Part shown: one piece after another, positions 32,330-41,862 of the stretch | Numbering within the stretch: the stretch's first letter is position 1 | Layout: the number at the start of each line of letters is the position of its first letter | Assembly: GCA_036365455.1 (NCBI GenBank) | Contig: JAWQUS010000007.1 | Span: forward strand, 22,088,001-22,152,000 | DNA from: Macrosoma leucophasiata | Taxonomy: Eukaryota > Arthropoda > Insecta > Lepidoptera > Hedylidae | Length of the DNA: 64,000 nucleotides | Direction of reading: 5' to 3' | Notes under the pieces: model-generated | What the model was told of the DNA's origin: nothing | Seen by the model: only the letters and a program-made list of their open reading frames with translations | Database searches by the model: none | Translations under genes and position numbers: made by a program

Positions 32330-32482
32330 GAAACACTGTACCTATACCGTACTTATGGTGCGGCTGTGGCCAAAATTTGATCAAAATGAATGACAAATGG
32401 TACATGGACACATAGGTAGTGTGCGAAAGAGAAAATGCTCTATAGAGCCGAAAATAGCCGAAGTACCTGGCCTGCATATTGT

Positions 32483-32553
32483 CTAAAAATCATTTTAGTT
32501 CTTATAATAATAATATAAGATACGTATATAATAAGAACTAAAACTATTTTTAG
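32483..32553. repeat. Imperfect hairpin, ~24-bp arms
   Basis: CTAAAAATCATTTTAGTTCTTAT and ATAAGAACTAAAACTATTTTTAG pair with one or two mismatches across a ~22-base AT-rich centre. Confidence 0.8.
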
Positions 32554-33223
32554 AATATTTTTACATCGGGAAGCATAACTCGCAAACTCAGAAACTTTGC
32601 TATTCATTAATGAATAGCAAATGGGTTGAAAAGCCGTGATTATTCATGGGCCAATATCCGTAAGTGGTTACTTTCACATTTGTAATAATATGATGCTGAG
32701 TGAGTATGGATTTTCAGTTCATTTTTTCAAATTGGTAGATATTCACTTAGCCGCCCTCTGCAGCTGATAAGCAAGCAATTTGTCACTGTAGATGTTGTAT
32801 AACGTGTAGTATTAGTCATCATAAAATAAAAGATGAGGGTGGGTTTATTTATTACCGTATCTAGAGCTATAACACTGCGATAATCTCGGACGGTGACACA
32901 GCGACGCGACATATTGCAGTCAGCTGTGACCGATCAACTAGTAGAACAATAAAACTTGATTCGTAAATAGAAATGGAGATCGATTTTATATTTGTCTTGC
33001 TATACAGATTACTTCGAATTTCACTGCATTGGCACTATATCTGAGAGTTAGAACGTCTGAGGTTATTCGCATCGTCTTTCATTATTCTCATACTCAAGGT
33101 AGGTCAGATTTGGTCTTCCCGGGCCTCTTCAACCATCCACATTTGCAGGAGTTAGGAGTACTTAGGTATTGCATTTGGCAGTTCACTTATTGTTTGCATA
33201 ATAAAAGAAAGTTCTGTAAAGAA
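32554..33223. other. Mostly unassigned; short LINE-H scrap
   Basis: At 33095-33140, GGTAGGTCAGATTTGGTCTTCC and CCTCTTCAACCATCCACATT match a small internal part of LINE-H in reverse. The rest shows nothing. Confidence 0.5.
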
Positions 33224-33380
33224 GGCTCTGTAATTTCCGGCACAGAGGCATAATACCTTAGGTCTCAGGAGTGGTAACGCATCTGCATTTTGACCTTGGT
33301 CTTTGTGTGGGTGTCTATAAGCTGCAGTCATCACTTAACATCAATGTGCCTCGTTTGCCACTTCCATTACATAAAAAAAA
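33224..33380 (+). mobile_element. Family A, 5'-truncated
   Basis: GGCTCTGTAATTTCCGGCACAG through CCATTACATAAAAAAAA. The last ~155 bases are present and near consensus. Confidence 0.88.
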
Positions 33381-33797
33381 GTTAAAAAATGTTCCTTAAA
33401 AGACTGTAAAGATATTTTCAACTCACTGACTTCATTAACTTCTGAAATATTTTGTTATTTAGGTGTTGCTTAATTATGCCGTGAATCAAATATTAAATGA
33501 ATTAATTCAGGGTTTTTACCTGAATACATTAATGGAAGTCCACCACGCGACCACCGTCGTCTATATTAATATTTAAACATCAGCGGAAAATGTAAACATG
33601 TTGGGTAATTAGAAAGGAATATAACTCATTTTTATCGGCAAAATTGCTGCTTTAGTACGGGTGTTTCCCATTCTTTGGGAATGTAGGCGATATATATTTT
33701 TAGGGCTCCGTGCGTTAAAAGATAAACCGGCTAAGTGCTTGGCCGGCTCACGCGTATAAGATCCATCACTTCAGCGGAAAGACGTCTAATTCTTGTA
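33381..33797. other. Unassigned; possible F scrap
   Basis: At about 33700-33765, GGGCTCCGTGCGTTAAAAG and AACCGGCTAAGTGCTTGGCCGGCTC resemble the ends of family F and its relatives. Otherwise nothing is recognised. Confidence 0.4.
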
Positions 33798-34243
33798 CGG
33801 CCCCATAATGACTATCACAGACATATAATAACTTTGGTATCAGAGGTGGAAACGCATCTGCATTTTGACCTCTGGTGTTTGTGTAGACGTCTATGGGCTG
33901 CAGTCATCGTTTAACATCAATGTGAGCTGCATGCTTGTTTGCCGGGCAAAGGCTTTCCCAAAGACGCTCACAACAGTGTTTTACGCCATTAGGAGAGAAT
34001 ATGCCATAATCGCCAAGCTTGGCATGCGGATTGGCGATCGCAGTGGCGGTAGTTTTATTGCAGGACGCCTAAGATGTTATACTTTTGTGATAGTTATTAC
34101 GGGTCTATAAATTACTCACTAACCGGAACACGATCGTACTGAACACTACCATTCAGCGGTTGGTACGTTAAATAATCACGGAGGTACCAAACGCCTTGAG
34201 CTCCGACACTGGATCTGTACTAGCATCACTGCTAGTACAGATC
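33798..34243. mobile_element. Inverted family A pair enclosing a family D fragment
   Basis: 33798-33943 is the second half of A in + sense (CATCTGCATTTTGACCTCTGG, GCATGCTTGTTTGCC). 34062-34211 is the first part in minus sense (CTAACCGGAACACGATCG, CTTGAGCTCCGACACTGG). Between them, 33944-34061 is family D in reverse (CCAAGCTTGGCATGCGGATTGGCGATCGC). The outer edge continues into a separate hairpin, GATCTGTACTAGC / GCTAGTACAGATC (34212-34243, 6-base loop). Confidence 0.75.
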
Positions 34244-34547
34244 ATGCCATTGTACAGAAAAAAAAATATAATTACATAAATACAATTAAAAAATTGCAAC
34301 ATTTTGAACCACATTTAACTGATATTGCTTCACGGTTGTCGTTACCATGCAACCACAGATAACAAATTCAATTAACTGGTCAAATAAATATGAATTTACG
34401 AGATCAAAACACACTGGGTGATTCCATTCGCTCCTTGCACACGCTTGGTTTTGTGTCGATTATCGTTTTCATATCGATACGTGCGATCATGGGATTCGAT
34501 GGTGGATTTAAATTTGAACAAAAAAAGATTTGGTTGTCTGTCAATAT
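34244..34547. other. Unassigned DNA
   Basis: I recognise nothing. Confidence 0.45.
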
Positions 34548-34630
34548 TATATCTTCACGCCAGGTCCCTAACGGGGTAGTCAAAGAGTATAGAGCGCCAT
34601 ATCAGGACCGGGATATCTCCCGATCCTGAC
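34548..34630 (-). mobile_element. LINE-H 3' terminal scrap with a local inversion
   Basis: TATCTTCACGCCAGGTCCCTAACGGGGTAG is the LINE-H terminus in reverse. ATCAGGACCGGGATATC then CCCGATCCTGACAT forms a small inverted repeat at its end, next to a family A copy. Confidence 0.75.
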
Positions 34631-34641
34631 ATACCTTTTTT

Positions 34642-34897
34642 ACTGGTGGTAGAGCTCCAGTGACGGAGCTCGCGGGCGTAGGCACCACCGCATTACCTAC
34701 TTTACCGCTAAATGGTGGTGTTCAGCACTATCGTGTTCCGGTCAGGTGTACGGCCCTGTGATTTCCGGCACAGAGGCATAACACCTAATGCCTTAGGAGT
34801 GGCAGCGCATCTGCAATTTGACCTCTGGTCATTGTGTCATTTAACATCAATGTGAACTGCATGCTTGTTTGCCACTTTCATTACCAACATAAAAAAA
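34642..34897 (+). mobile_element. Family A copy with internal deletions
   Basis: ACTGGTGGTAGAGCTCCAG to CCAACATAAAAAAAG. Short deletions remove GGTAAT before GTACGGCCCTG and ~25 bases before TTTAACATCAATG. Confidence 0.9.
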
Positions 34898-34974
34898 GAC
34901 TTCCTAGAAAGAGAAAGGAAAGGCCAAACCCATGGTTACGTACCTACTGATCAGTAATAATTTTCTTCTACTGG

Positions 34975-35165
34975 AAAAGTATTCCTCCACCAGCGCAGTC
35001 AGTCAGCCGAACAGTGGCGGTCAGACCATTCCAATGGGGCGACGGTAGTAAGTACAATAACGCAAGATGGGCAACAGTAGCCTATGATAAAACTACCGCC
35101 ACGGCGTTCGTTAATCCGCATGCCAAGCGTAGCGATTATGGCATATCCCCCTTATTCGAAGGATT
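34975..35165 (+). mobile_element. Family D element
   Basis: CCTCCACCAGCGCAGTCAGTCAGCC, TAAAACTACCGCCACGGCG and AATCCGCATGCCAAGCGTAGCGATTATGGC. It matches 33944-34061 (-) and 47655-47830 (+). I recall the CCGCATGCCAAGCGTGGCGA core as a common lepidopteran repeat; its class is unknown. Confidence 0.7.
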
Positions 35166-35743
35166 TAGTTCAGCTGTGAACATCTTTCGGCTGGTATGAT
35201 TCAGTTAAATTTTCCTGATCAAACAGCTGATAGTGGAAAATTCCAAAGACAAAATGCGTTATAAAAAAAGGGGTCAACGTTTCTTGAAATGTGACAGTCA
35301 GAACAACAATAGAACTGCGTGACCAACCAACAGTACGTCACACATATTACGTACGCAAATAGTGTTTTCCCTCTTTTTTTGTTCCACCGGCAGATGGTCT
35401 GGCACGATGCCAAAACGTATCGATTATTTGGCAAAATGCCAACTTCAAAGTTGAGAAATGGAAGCAAATAGTTACTGTGTCCAATAGAAAGTTTGATGCT
35501 CAAAGGGCATTGTAAATGCTATTGATGAAATTATGGTGATATACCTTCATTTAAGATGATAGGAAATTCTACTTCGGTCTGTTGAGACAACTGTTGGTTT
35601 TGATGTACGCAGCTCTGTTGCCGTAACCACCGGATATCCGAAATATTTATCTTTGCGAAACCGTAACCGAATCTCAATTCAAATATGAATTCGGACAAAA
35701 TCTGAGTCCAAATACGACGTTTTGTCCCAGTTTTTACTGATGA
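35166..35743. other. Unassigned DNA
   Basis: A minus 94-codon frame (35219-35503) has no recognisable motif. Otherwise nothing. Confidence 0.45.
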
Positions 35744-36030
35744 TTTTTTTTCATGTCATGATAGTGGCAAACAAGCATGCAGTTCAAATTGATGTTAAGT
35801 GATGACTGCAGCCTACAGACAAATACACAAAGACCAGAGGTCAAAATGCAGATGCGTTACCACTTCTGAGTCCTAAGGTGTTATGCCTCTGTGCCGGAAA
35901 TTACAGGGCCGTACATTACCACCTGACCGGAACACGATAGTGCTGAACACTACCATTTAGCGGCAAGTATATTAGGTAATGCGGTGGTGCCTACGCCCGC
36001 GAGCTCCGTCATTGGAGCTCTACCACCAGT
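35744..36030 (-). mobile_element. Family A, full-length copy
   Basis: T run through GAGCTCTACCACCAGT, near consensus. Immediately beyond it, TTTATCGCGAACAGACAGAC and a + 3' fragment of A follow, so this is a broken head-to-head arrangement. Confidence 0.9.
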
Positions 36031-36062
36031 GGGAGTTTATCGCGAACAGACAGACTCTTACC

Positions 36063-36138
36063 GTCTATAGGCTGCAGTCATCACTTACCATCACTGTGAA
36101 CTGCATGCTTGTTTGCTACTTCCATTACGTAAAAAAAA
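36063..36138 (+). mobile_element. Family A 3' fragment
   Basis: TCTATAGGCTGCAGTCATCAC to CCATTACGTAAAAAAAA, oriented opposite to the copy 33 bases upstream. Confidence 0.88.
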
Positions 36139-36149
36139 TCATGAAAATC

Positions 36150-36230
36150 TGAGTAGTCTTTGAGTTTATCGCGAATAAACAGACAGACGTGGCGGTGGAC
36201 TTTTCTTATTATATGTATAGATAAGCGTGG
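36150..36230 (+). repeat. LINE-type tail fragment
   Basis: GAGTTTATCGCGAATAAACAGACAGACG and TTATATGTATAGATAAGCG resemble lepidopteran retroelement ends. The TTTATCGCGAA motif also occurs at 36037. Confidence 0.55.
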
Positions 36231-36524
36231 CAAGTAAAATAGGTTACCAATAACTGCCAAGTCTAAATTAAGAACACAAACAATCCGAGTATCGAGTTAC
36301 TAATGGTAAACTCGCTCAGATACCAACATTCATTACATCAACGATCCGGTAAACAGAAAGAAATACTCGATAACTTTTAATTGAAATTCCTACCGCAGCT
36401 ACCGCTCCATCTGGTTGATAGAATGTACACTTGATTTCTGTTTACTTTAACTCTCAATTGTTTTGAATGGTTGTCAGATAAGATGAAGACTATATCATAG
36501 AGGGTGATGTGATAGATCAGTCAG

Positions 36525-36932
36525 AAGGCGTCAGGACTTATAGTTACGCCATGTCCGTCTGTCTGTCTGTCTAACCGTCCGTCTAAAGTTTAGCGCAAAA
36601 ACTGTTGGTACTACATACTTTAAATTTGTCAGAAGTATACACCTTAATCACGGCGACAAAGTGATAGAAAAAAACATGAAAAATAAAATTATTTAGGGTA
36701 CGTCCCCTACATGTAACGCGTGGATATATTTTTTATTTTTCGTTTTCTGTATAGTGTTATCGTTGGATAGGTCTTTCAAGAATGTTATGGATGTCCTAAT
36801 TTCATTTTTCGATTTAGTTAACTGTTCGTGACTTATTAAGCTTAAAAGTGCCAATTTTTGTTAGAGTCAAGTGTCCTCCCCTCCTGTAGGGGACTACCAA
36901 CTAAACGGTGTTAGAAATTCAAAAGTAACAAA
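36525..36932 (-). mobile_element. Family F element
   Basis: In reverse it shares with 51884-52340 the blocks CGTTTAGT(T)...GTAGGGG, AACACTTGA(G/C)TCTAAC, CTTAATAAGT(T/C)ACGAACAGTTAACTAAATCGAAAAATGA and AAAGACCTATCCAACGAT. The CTGTCTGTCTGTCT tract at ~36556 belongs to this type of repeat. Confidence 0.65.
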
Positions 36933-36933
36933 T

Positions 36934-37010
36934 AGGTGGCGATCTTGTTGACATCTCCGGGCACATAACGAAACTCCGAGGTACTGGGAAACTTCCACTA
37001 AATGGAAAAA
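36934..37010 (-). mobile_element. SINE-K body fragment
   Basis: TTGTTGACATCTCCGGGCAC and CTCCGAGGTACTGGGAA match the middle of SINE-K (6200-6270). Head and tail are absent. Confidence 0.75.
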
Positions 37011-37394
37011 GAAGTTTTTTAATTTAAATTGTAAAGCTTATGTTTCGATAATTCTACTGAAAAAAAATCGACCTGCCGCGGGAAAACAACTACAAAAATT
37101 TCACCCTGTACAAATTATTACTTAAACAAATGAAACTCTGACATATCGCGCTTAAAAGATTATACACACTCCATTAAATACAGTAAGACAACCAAATGTT
37201 ACTTAAACGGCGCGTCCCAGTGTTTTATTTTTACTATAAATATAAGATAACGACCCAGCTGATGGTTTAACGTTCTACGTAATTGTTAGAGTATTTAGTT
37301 GTGGTGTTAAGAGGTTGTTCTTACTGCTATATTATAATGACATTCGTGTGTGAAAGATCACAGGACTTTTTATTGGCCTTTAAATAATCTGTTT
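37011..37394. other. Unassigned DNA
   Basis: I recognise nothing. Confidence 0.45.
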
Positions 37395-37480
37395 GTCTTA
37401 TGGCTGAATACTGAAACGTCACTTAATTTTAAGCAACCCTGAAATGTACGCTATCTCTATCGTTTGAACGTGTTTTATAA
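37395..37480 (-). mobile_element. Family F-associated fragment
   Basis: GCAACCCTGAAATGTACGCTATCTCTATCGTTTGAACGTGTTTTAT is the reverse of 52258-52310. Confidence 0.6.
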
Positions 37481-37533
37481 AGACAGAAGACTTTTAAGTC
37501 CCACTTACAATTAAATGACGTTTGAGTATTTGT

Positions 37534-37757
37534 TTTATATTATTTCGCATTAACACATGCTTGTGAAATATATTTTATTTTTAAAGAAAAATGGAAAGAA
37601 AAATTTGACTTCAGGCGAGGCTCGAACTCGCGACCTACTGGGAATCTAGTCCAGCCGCTCTTCCAATTAAGCTACTGAAGCCCTGCCCGATTTGTCAAAT
37701 CTTTCCTTCACATCTATTGCATTGCGTTATGGTAGCAGCAGCGCCATCTATTACCAA
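37534..37757 (-). mobile_element. SINE-C, 224 bp, with 14-bp target duplication
   Basis: It is flanked by the exact repeat GTTTGAGTATTTGT (37520-37533, 37758-37771). Read on the minus strand there is first a ~78-base leader with AATAGATGGCGCTGCTGCTACC. Then comes a tRNA-like module: A-box AAGCTTAATTGGAAGAGCGG, T-arm GCGAGTTCGAGCCTCGC and an acceptor-like GCTTCA...TGAAGTC pairing. An AT-rich tail ending AATATAAA follows. It should be RNA polymerase III-transcribed and LINE-mobilised. Confidence 0.92.
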
Positions 37758-37854
37758 GTTTGAGTATTTGTAATAATAAACGGGTAGCAATTTGAAATCA
37801 CGATCTAATACTTTCTTACGTCAACGTATTCCACCATCAGTCCAACACAAAATG

Positions 37855-38032
37855 AATAACGCATAACATTAATCTGTGCCGCGTCTGGACGAGATACGTT
37901 TTGCGAACGGAAGGAAATGTACACTGATGTTCACCAAACGTTCTATTTACATCTTGGCCTCTAAATACTGTTCGGTATCACTTGTTCAAACGTGATCGTT
38001 GGGTTCAAACACTATTTAGGGTTGGCGGTGTG
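37855..38032. repeat. Local duplication, unit 1 (pair with 39140-39305)
   Basis: GCGAACGGAAG, GTACACTGATGTTC(A/G)CC(A/T)AACGTT, TATTTACATCTTGGCC and AGGGTTGGC recur in the same order 1.28 kb downstream. The interval is now filled with family A and LINE-H insertions. Confidence 0.65.
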
Positions 38033-38226
38033 TCATCAGGGCATTTGGGTGAACTAAATGTTCTAGACTTAAAAAAAAGGAGATGTCCACTAGCACGTCA
38101 AAGGTCGTCTACGTCTACTCAACTACCACAGATACATAACAACTGAAGTCTCAGGAGTGTCACCACTTCTGTATTTTGACTTCTGGTCTTTGTGTGGGTG
38201 ACTATAGGCGGCAGTCATCAATCTAA

Positions 38227-38230
<4 letters not shown>

Positions 38231-38264
<34 letters not shown>

Positions 38265-38782
38265 CTTCACGCCAGGTCCCTAACGGGGTAGGCAGAGAGT
38301 GTAGAGCGCCAGATATCCCGGTTCTGACAAACCTCTCGTGCCTCGTCTACCTTCATCATTCTCTTCATACATGCACGCCGATTCCTAAGACTTTTGACCC
38401 CACCATCAGACAGAACTCGACCTATTTGGTCATGGTAGGTCAGTCTTGGTCTTCCTGGGCCTCTGCAACCATCCACATTCGCATTGTATATCTGTTTAGT
38501 CATTCGCTCATTCGACATTCTTTCTATATGCCCGAACCATTGGAGCATGCCTTTTTTCATTTTTACACCGATACTATCATTCACACAAAGTCTCTTTCTT
38601 ACATCGTCATTACGAACGCGATCGGTGAGTGATACACCGCAGATCTTGCGCAAAGATCTCATCTCGACCGCGTTCAACTTACTTTCATGCTCTTTCCTGC
38701 ATACCCAGCTCTCGCTTCCATATAAAAGCGTTGGAGTAAGTACAGCATTATGTACGGCTAGTCGAGCCCGCTGGCTGAGATG
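38231..38782 (-). mobile_element. LINE-H, 5'-truncated, (AT)n tail, 11-bp target duplication
   Basis: The exact duplication AATCTAAATGT lies at 38220-38230 and 38783-38793. On the minus strand the copy ends GGCGTGAAGATAC followed by a ~30-base (AT)n tail, the 3' end of the insertion. The 5' end is truncated within the coding region. It is almost identical to 46577-47021, so both are recent. Confidence 0.92.
38267..38782 (-). pseudogene. LINE-H ORF C-terminus, open
   Basis: It is open from the truncation point. In order: RLAVHNAVLTPTLLYGSESW, RKEHESKLNAVEMRSLRKIC, GMLQWFGHIERMSNERMTKQ, GCRGPGRPRLTYHDQIGRVL and RRACMKRMMKVDEAREV, ending PVRDLA and a stop. I recognise this as the region downstream of the reverse transcriptase in insect non-LTR elements. 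I see no disabling mutation in the remaining part. Confidence 0.88.
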
Positions 38783-39139
38783 AATCTAAATGTCATGCTT
38801 TTTTTTATGTAATGGAAGTGGCAAACAAGTATGCAGTTCACATTGATGATGACGACTACAGCCTATAAACACCGACACAATGACCAGAGGTCAAAATGCA
38901 GATGCGTTGCCACTCCTGAGGCCTAAGGTGTTATGCATTTTGTACGGCCCTGTAATTTCCGGCACAGCGGAAGGTGGTACTTACTAGTAAATGCTTGTTT
39001 ACCTTAACAAAAAAAAAATTGTCATTGCAAAAAAAATTTTTGTTTTTTTCTTATTTTTGAGCTCTGCGATTACATGATTTTGAAATTGGCATATAATTTT
39101 GTAAAAAGTTTTTTCCACTTTAAGAAAAATTGTGTTACA

Positions 39140-39305
39140 TATCCCATTGCATTAATCCACGTCAAATGTTCACGACTAACGCTTCGCGAACGGAAGAAGA
39201 ATATAACGGAAACGTGTACTGATGTTCGCCTAACGTTTTATTTACATCTTGGCCGCCATACACTGGGTACTATTTAAGGCCCTATTGTAGGGTTGGCACT
39301 TAGAC
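39140..39305. repeat. Local duplication, unit 2 (pair with 37855-38032)
   Basis: See 37855. The sequence between the blocks has small indels, so the duplication predates the near-consensus transposon copies between the units. Confidence 0.65.
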
Positions 39306-39387
39306 CATCGAGATTCATATTAATTAAGCATTTTTGACATGTAGGCAGAGGCCTAAATATTGTAAAACAGTGATTGAATCGCATTTA

Positions 39388-39452
39388 AATCGATTCGCTG
39401 TCTTGCTCTTACATAGCCCGCGCGCATTGCAAAGCAAGACAGCGAATCGATT
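39388..39452. repeat. Perfect 20-bp inverted repeat, 25-base spacer
   Basis: AATCGATTCGCTGTCTTGCT (39388-39407) and its exact reverse complement (39433-39452) surround CTTACATAGCCCGCGCGCATTGCAA. The arms could be MITE termini, but I see no flanking duplication. Confidence 0.9.
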
Positions 39453-39894
39453 CAAGGACTGTCTTGTAACGAGAATTAGGCTTTAAGAAAGTAACTTAAA
39501 CTGGCCTTCTAAATAGTTTTTAATTGTTTTGTGTCATTGTTTCGTTCATTAGTACATTACATGTTTTATTCTGTTTCAGGTAATTACATATCATAGTGCG
39601 AAAATGTATTTATGACGGATGGAAAAATAATAAACTAAATTGTACTTAATCCAGGTAAGAAATATTTATAACATCTTCTAATTCATACATATTATTAATT
39701 AAGAGTTATTATCACGAAAGTTCGTCATCTCAATAAGGTAGTACCTAGTAAGTTATGGACGCAATTTGGATCCCACGTTTCAGTTGACATGAAGCCCATC
39801 TAGGTAAAGATAATTTTTACTTATATTATTCATCATCCGTGTGACCACAAAACGTGCTATAAATTTAAGCAAGATAATAAAACATATATTTTCA
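39453..39894. other. Unassigned DNA
   Basis: I recognise nothing. Confidence 0.45.
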
Positions 39895-40140
39895 CTGACA
39901 ACCCTAACATTAATTTCAAATTGAATATTTCGCCAATAGAATCTGGGGATTGAACGGTTTCCGCCATAAAACACACGATGGCGATGTTAAAAGATAAACA
40001 CAACGATTATTGTTGGATGTGATCTAGATTGAGACAATGTAAGTGATCTTAAATGACAGTGAGATGAGTTTGGAGAAGTCATTATTGCAGTGATCTTCAA
40101 AACATGTGTAAACACTGGGCATTACTAGAAATAATAACAG
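39895..40140. repeat. Local duplication, unit 1 (pair with 40605-40860)
   Basis: GAATATTTCGCC, ACGGTTTCCGCCATAAA, GATGTTAAAAGATAAACAC and ATCTAGATTGAGACAATGTAAG recur in order ~700 bases downstream. Confidence 0.7.
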
Positions 40141-40293
40141 TATTGTTTTAATGATGCGACGAGAATATCACAATCTAGAGACTCAATCACTAGACTAGAG
40201 CAAAAGTTGCAACGCCCCTAATCGCATATGTCTAATGTGTCTCCAAAATGCCCTAAGCCGAGGATCAGTCCTGCAGGGGTCTCCCTTAGACAG

Positions 40294-40470
40294 TTTTTTT
40301 TTTTAATGTAATGGAAGTGGCAAACAAGCATGCAGTTCACATTGGTGTTAAGTGATGATTGCAGCCTATAGACACTCACACAAAGACCAAGGTCAAAATG
40401 TATATGCGTTACCACTCCTGAGGCCTAAGGTGTTATGCCTCTGTGCCGGAAATTACGGGGCCGTACATTT
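40294..40470 (-). mobile_element. Family A, truncated copy
   Basis: T run through GGAAATTACGGGGCCGTACATT, then cut. It lies between the two units of the 39895/40605 duplication. Confidence 0.88.
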
Positions 40471-40604
40471 TATACCTATATCAGATTATTTACATCGACA
40501 TCTTAAATATTCCAAAGATCCACATCGGAGCATAGTAATTATACATGTTATGTTCAGCATGAAGATTCTAGTAAATACATTTCTGCTGATTCCTGCCAAA
40601 AATA

Positions 40605-40860
40605 GTCTGTTATGACTACATTCCGAATGAAATATTTCGCGTAATCGGATCGATAAATTTAACAGTTTCCGTCATAAACTACGTTAAGATGTTAAAAGAT
40701 AAACACTACGACTTTATCTAGATTAAGACATTGTAAGCGCAGTAAAACGACAGTTAGATCAGTCACTGGAAGTAGGAGATGTAAAAGCAAGACGTTGTCA
40801 ACATGTAAACAGTGCAAATTTGAAGAATTTATTACTGATAGACCTACAGTAGTGTAGTTT
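40605..40860. repeat. Local duplication, unit 2 (pair with 39895-40140)
   Basis: GAAATATTTCGCG, ACAGTTTCCGTCATAAA, GATGTTAAAAGATAAACAC and ATCTAGATTAAGACATTGTAAG match unit 1. No frame is conserved between the units. Confidence 0.7.
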
Positions 40861-41343
40861 GTGAGCGTTAGTGATGGAATTTCTTAAAGTTTTTCAATTT
40901 TTTGATGGTTTTTAATTAGATTTTGAGTAGCTTGGTCTGTGGAATTTAAAAAAATACAAAGGAACCGTATAGTATCGAGTTATGAAAATAAAAAATATTT
41001 TAATACTACTTCGATGATAAGGTCATCGAAGTGGTCAAAAGTACGATTTTTGATGATTTTTTTTTCCATTCATGTTCTTCAAGTTTTGAATAAGTTGAGG
41101 ACTAGATGTATTAACACCTTTTTATATTCCATACGGACCTTATATGCCATAAAATTGGTAAACTAGCGTTTAAGTATTATTTATTCTGTACCGACCACTA
41201 TTTATTTAGATATGTGAATAACGTAATTGTAAAAAAGGTAACGTTAATGTCGCTTAGAACATAAATCTTCGTTTTAATAGATACTAGTATTCATTTACAG
41301 TCATTTAGATAATTTGCCACTCCTTAGACCTAAACTTTTATCT
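40861..41343. other. Unassigned DNA; half of a short direct repeat
   Basis: TTTATTCTGTACCGACCACTATTTATTTA near 41183 recurs near 42250. Nothing else is recognised. Confidence 0.45.
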
Positions 41344-41363
41344 GGGATCTAGAATTCCACCAT

Positions 41364-41842
41364 TTTTTTCTTTTCTTTTATTACCAGGGGAAAATGCGTT
41401 ACGCATACCCACCCTTGGGGAGAGGGGTGGGTTACTCTCCAGTCGGGCGATGAACTTCCCCTAGTCCGTCGCCCGAAGGTCCCTGCCCTGACCACTCACA
41501 ACACCAGGCGTCCCAAGACGCCCGGGTGGAGGGGTCCAGGGGTACACAGTCCGGCCCTGGGGGAGCGTCGAAGAAATTTTGGTTCCCTCGTCCGCCCCCC
41601 CACGGCCCCACCACGTCCCCATCTGACGGCGGGACCACCGTTAGGCGGCTGGGGATAGGGTGCAGGGCCAACGAAATACCCGTACACCTCCTCCCTAGCC
41701 GTCTCCTCTCCACGGCAGCGAGTGGCGGGCTGAGCCACGCCAAACGCCGCCCCCTCTCTGGGTTCCTCTTGGCTTCGCCGGTGTGAGGATGACCACCGGG
41801 TACTGAGCCCCCCCCGCCACGACAAGGCGGAAACCCTCGGGG
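41364..41842 (-). mobile_element. GC-rich retroposon, 479 bp, 20-bp target duplication
   Basis: The exact 20-bp repeat GGGATCTAGAATTCCACCAT (41344-41363, 41843-41862) flanks it. On the minus strand it ends with AATAAAAGAAAAGAAAAAA, a poly(A)-like tail with an AATAAA signal. The body is strikingly GC-rich against AT-rich surroundings. Two overlapping minus frames (145 and 126 codons) and one + frame (86) run through it, but GC-rich DNA gives such frames by chance. It is probably the 3' end of a non-LTR element; I do not recognise the clade. Confidence 0.85.
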
Positions 41843-41862
41843 GGGATCTAGAATTCCACCAT

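Larger units (their letters stand above)
38110..38965. mobile_element. Inverted family A pair interrupted by LINE-H
   Basis: 38110-38225 is a diverged + A fragment (TGAAGTCTCAGGAGTG to CGGCAGTCATCAATC). 38800-38937 is a minus copy from the T run to CCTAAGGTGTTATGC, and 38938-38965 turns back to + sense (GTACGGCCCTGTAATTTCCGG). The LINE-H copy sits at 38231-38782 between the halves. Confidence 0.75.

Noticed and set aside
38192..38783. + strand frames of 146 and 99 codons, and the similar minus frame at 46645-47064
   Set aside because: Shadows of the LINE-H coding strand; the sense frame carries the recognisable domain.
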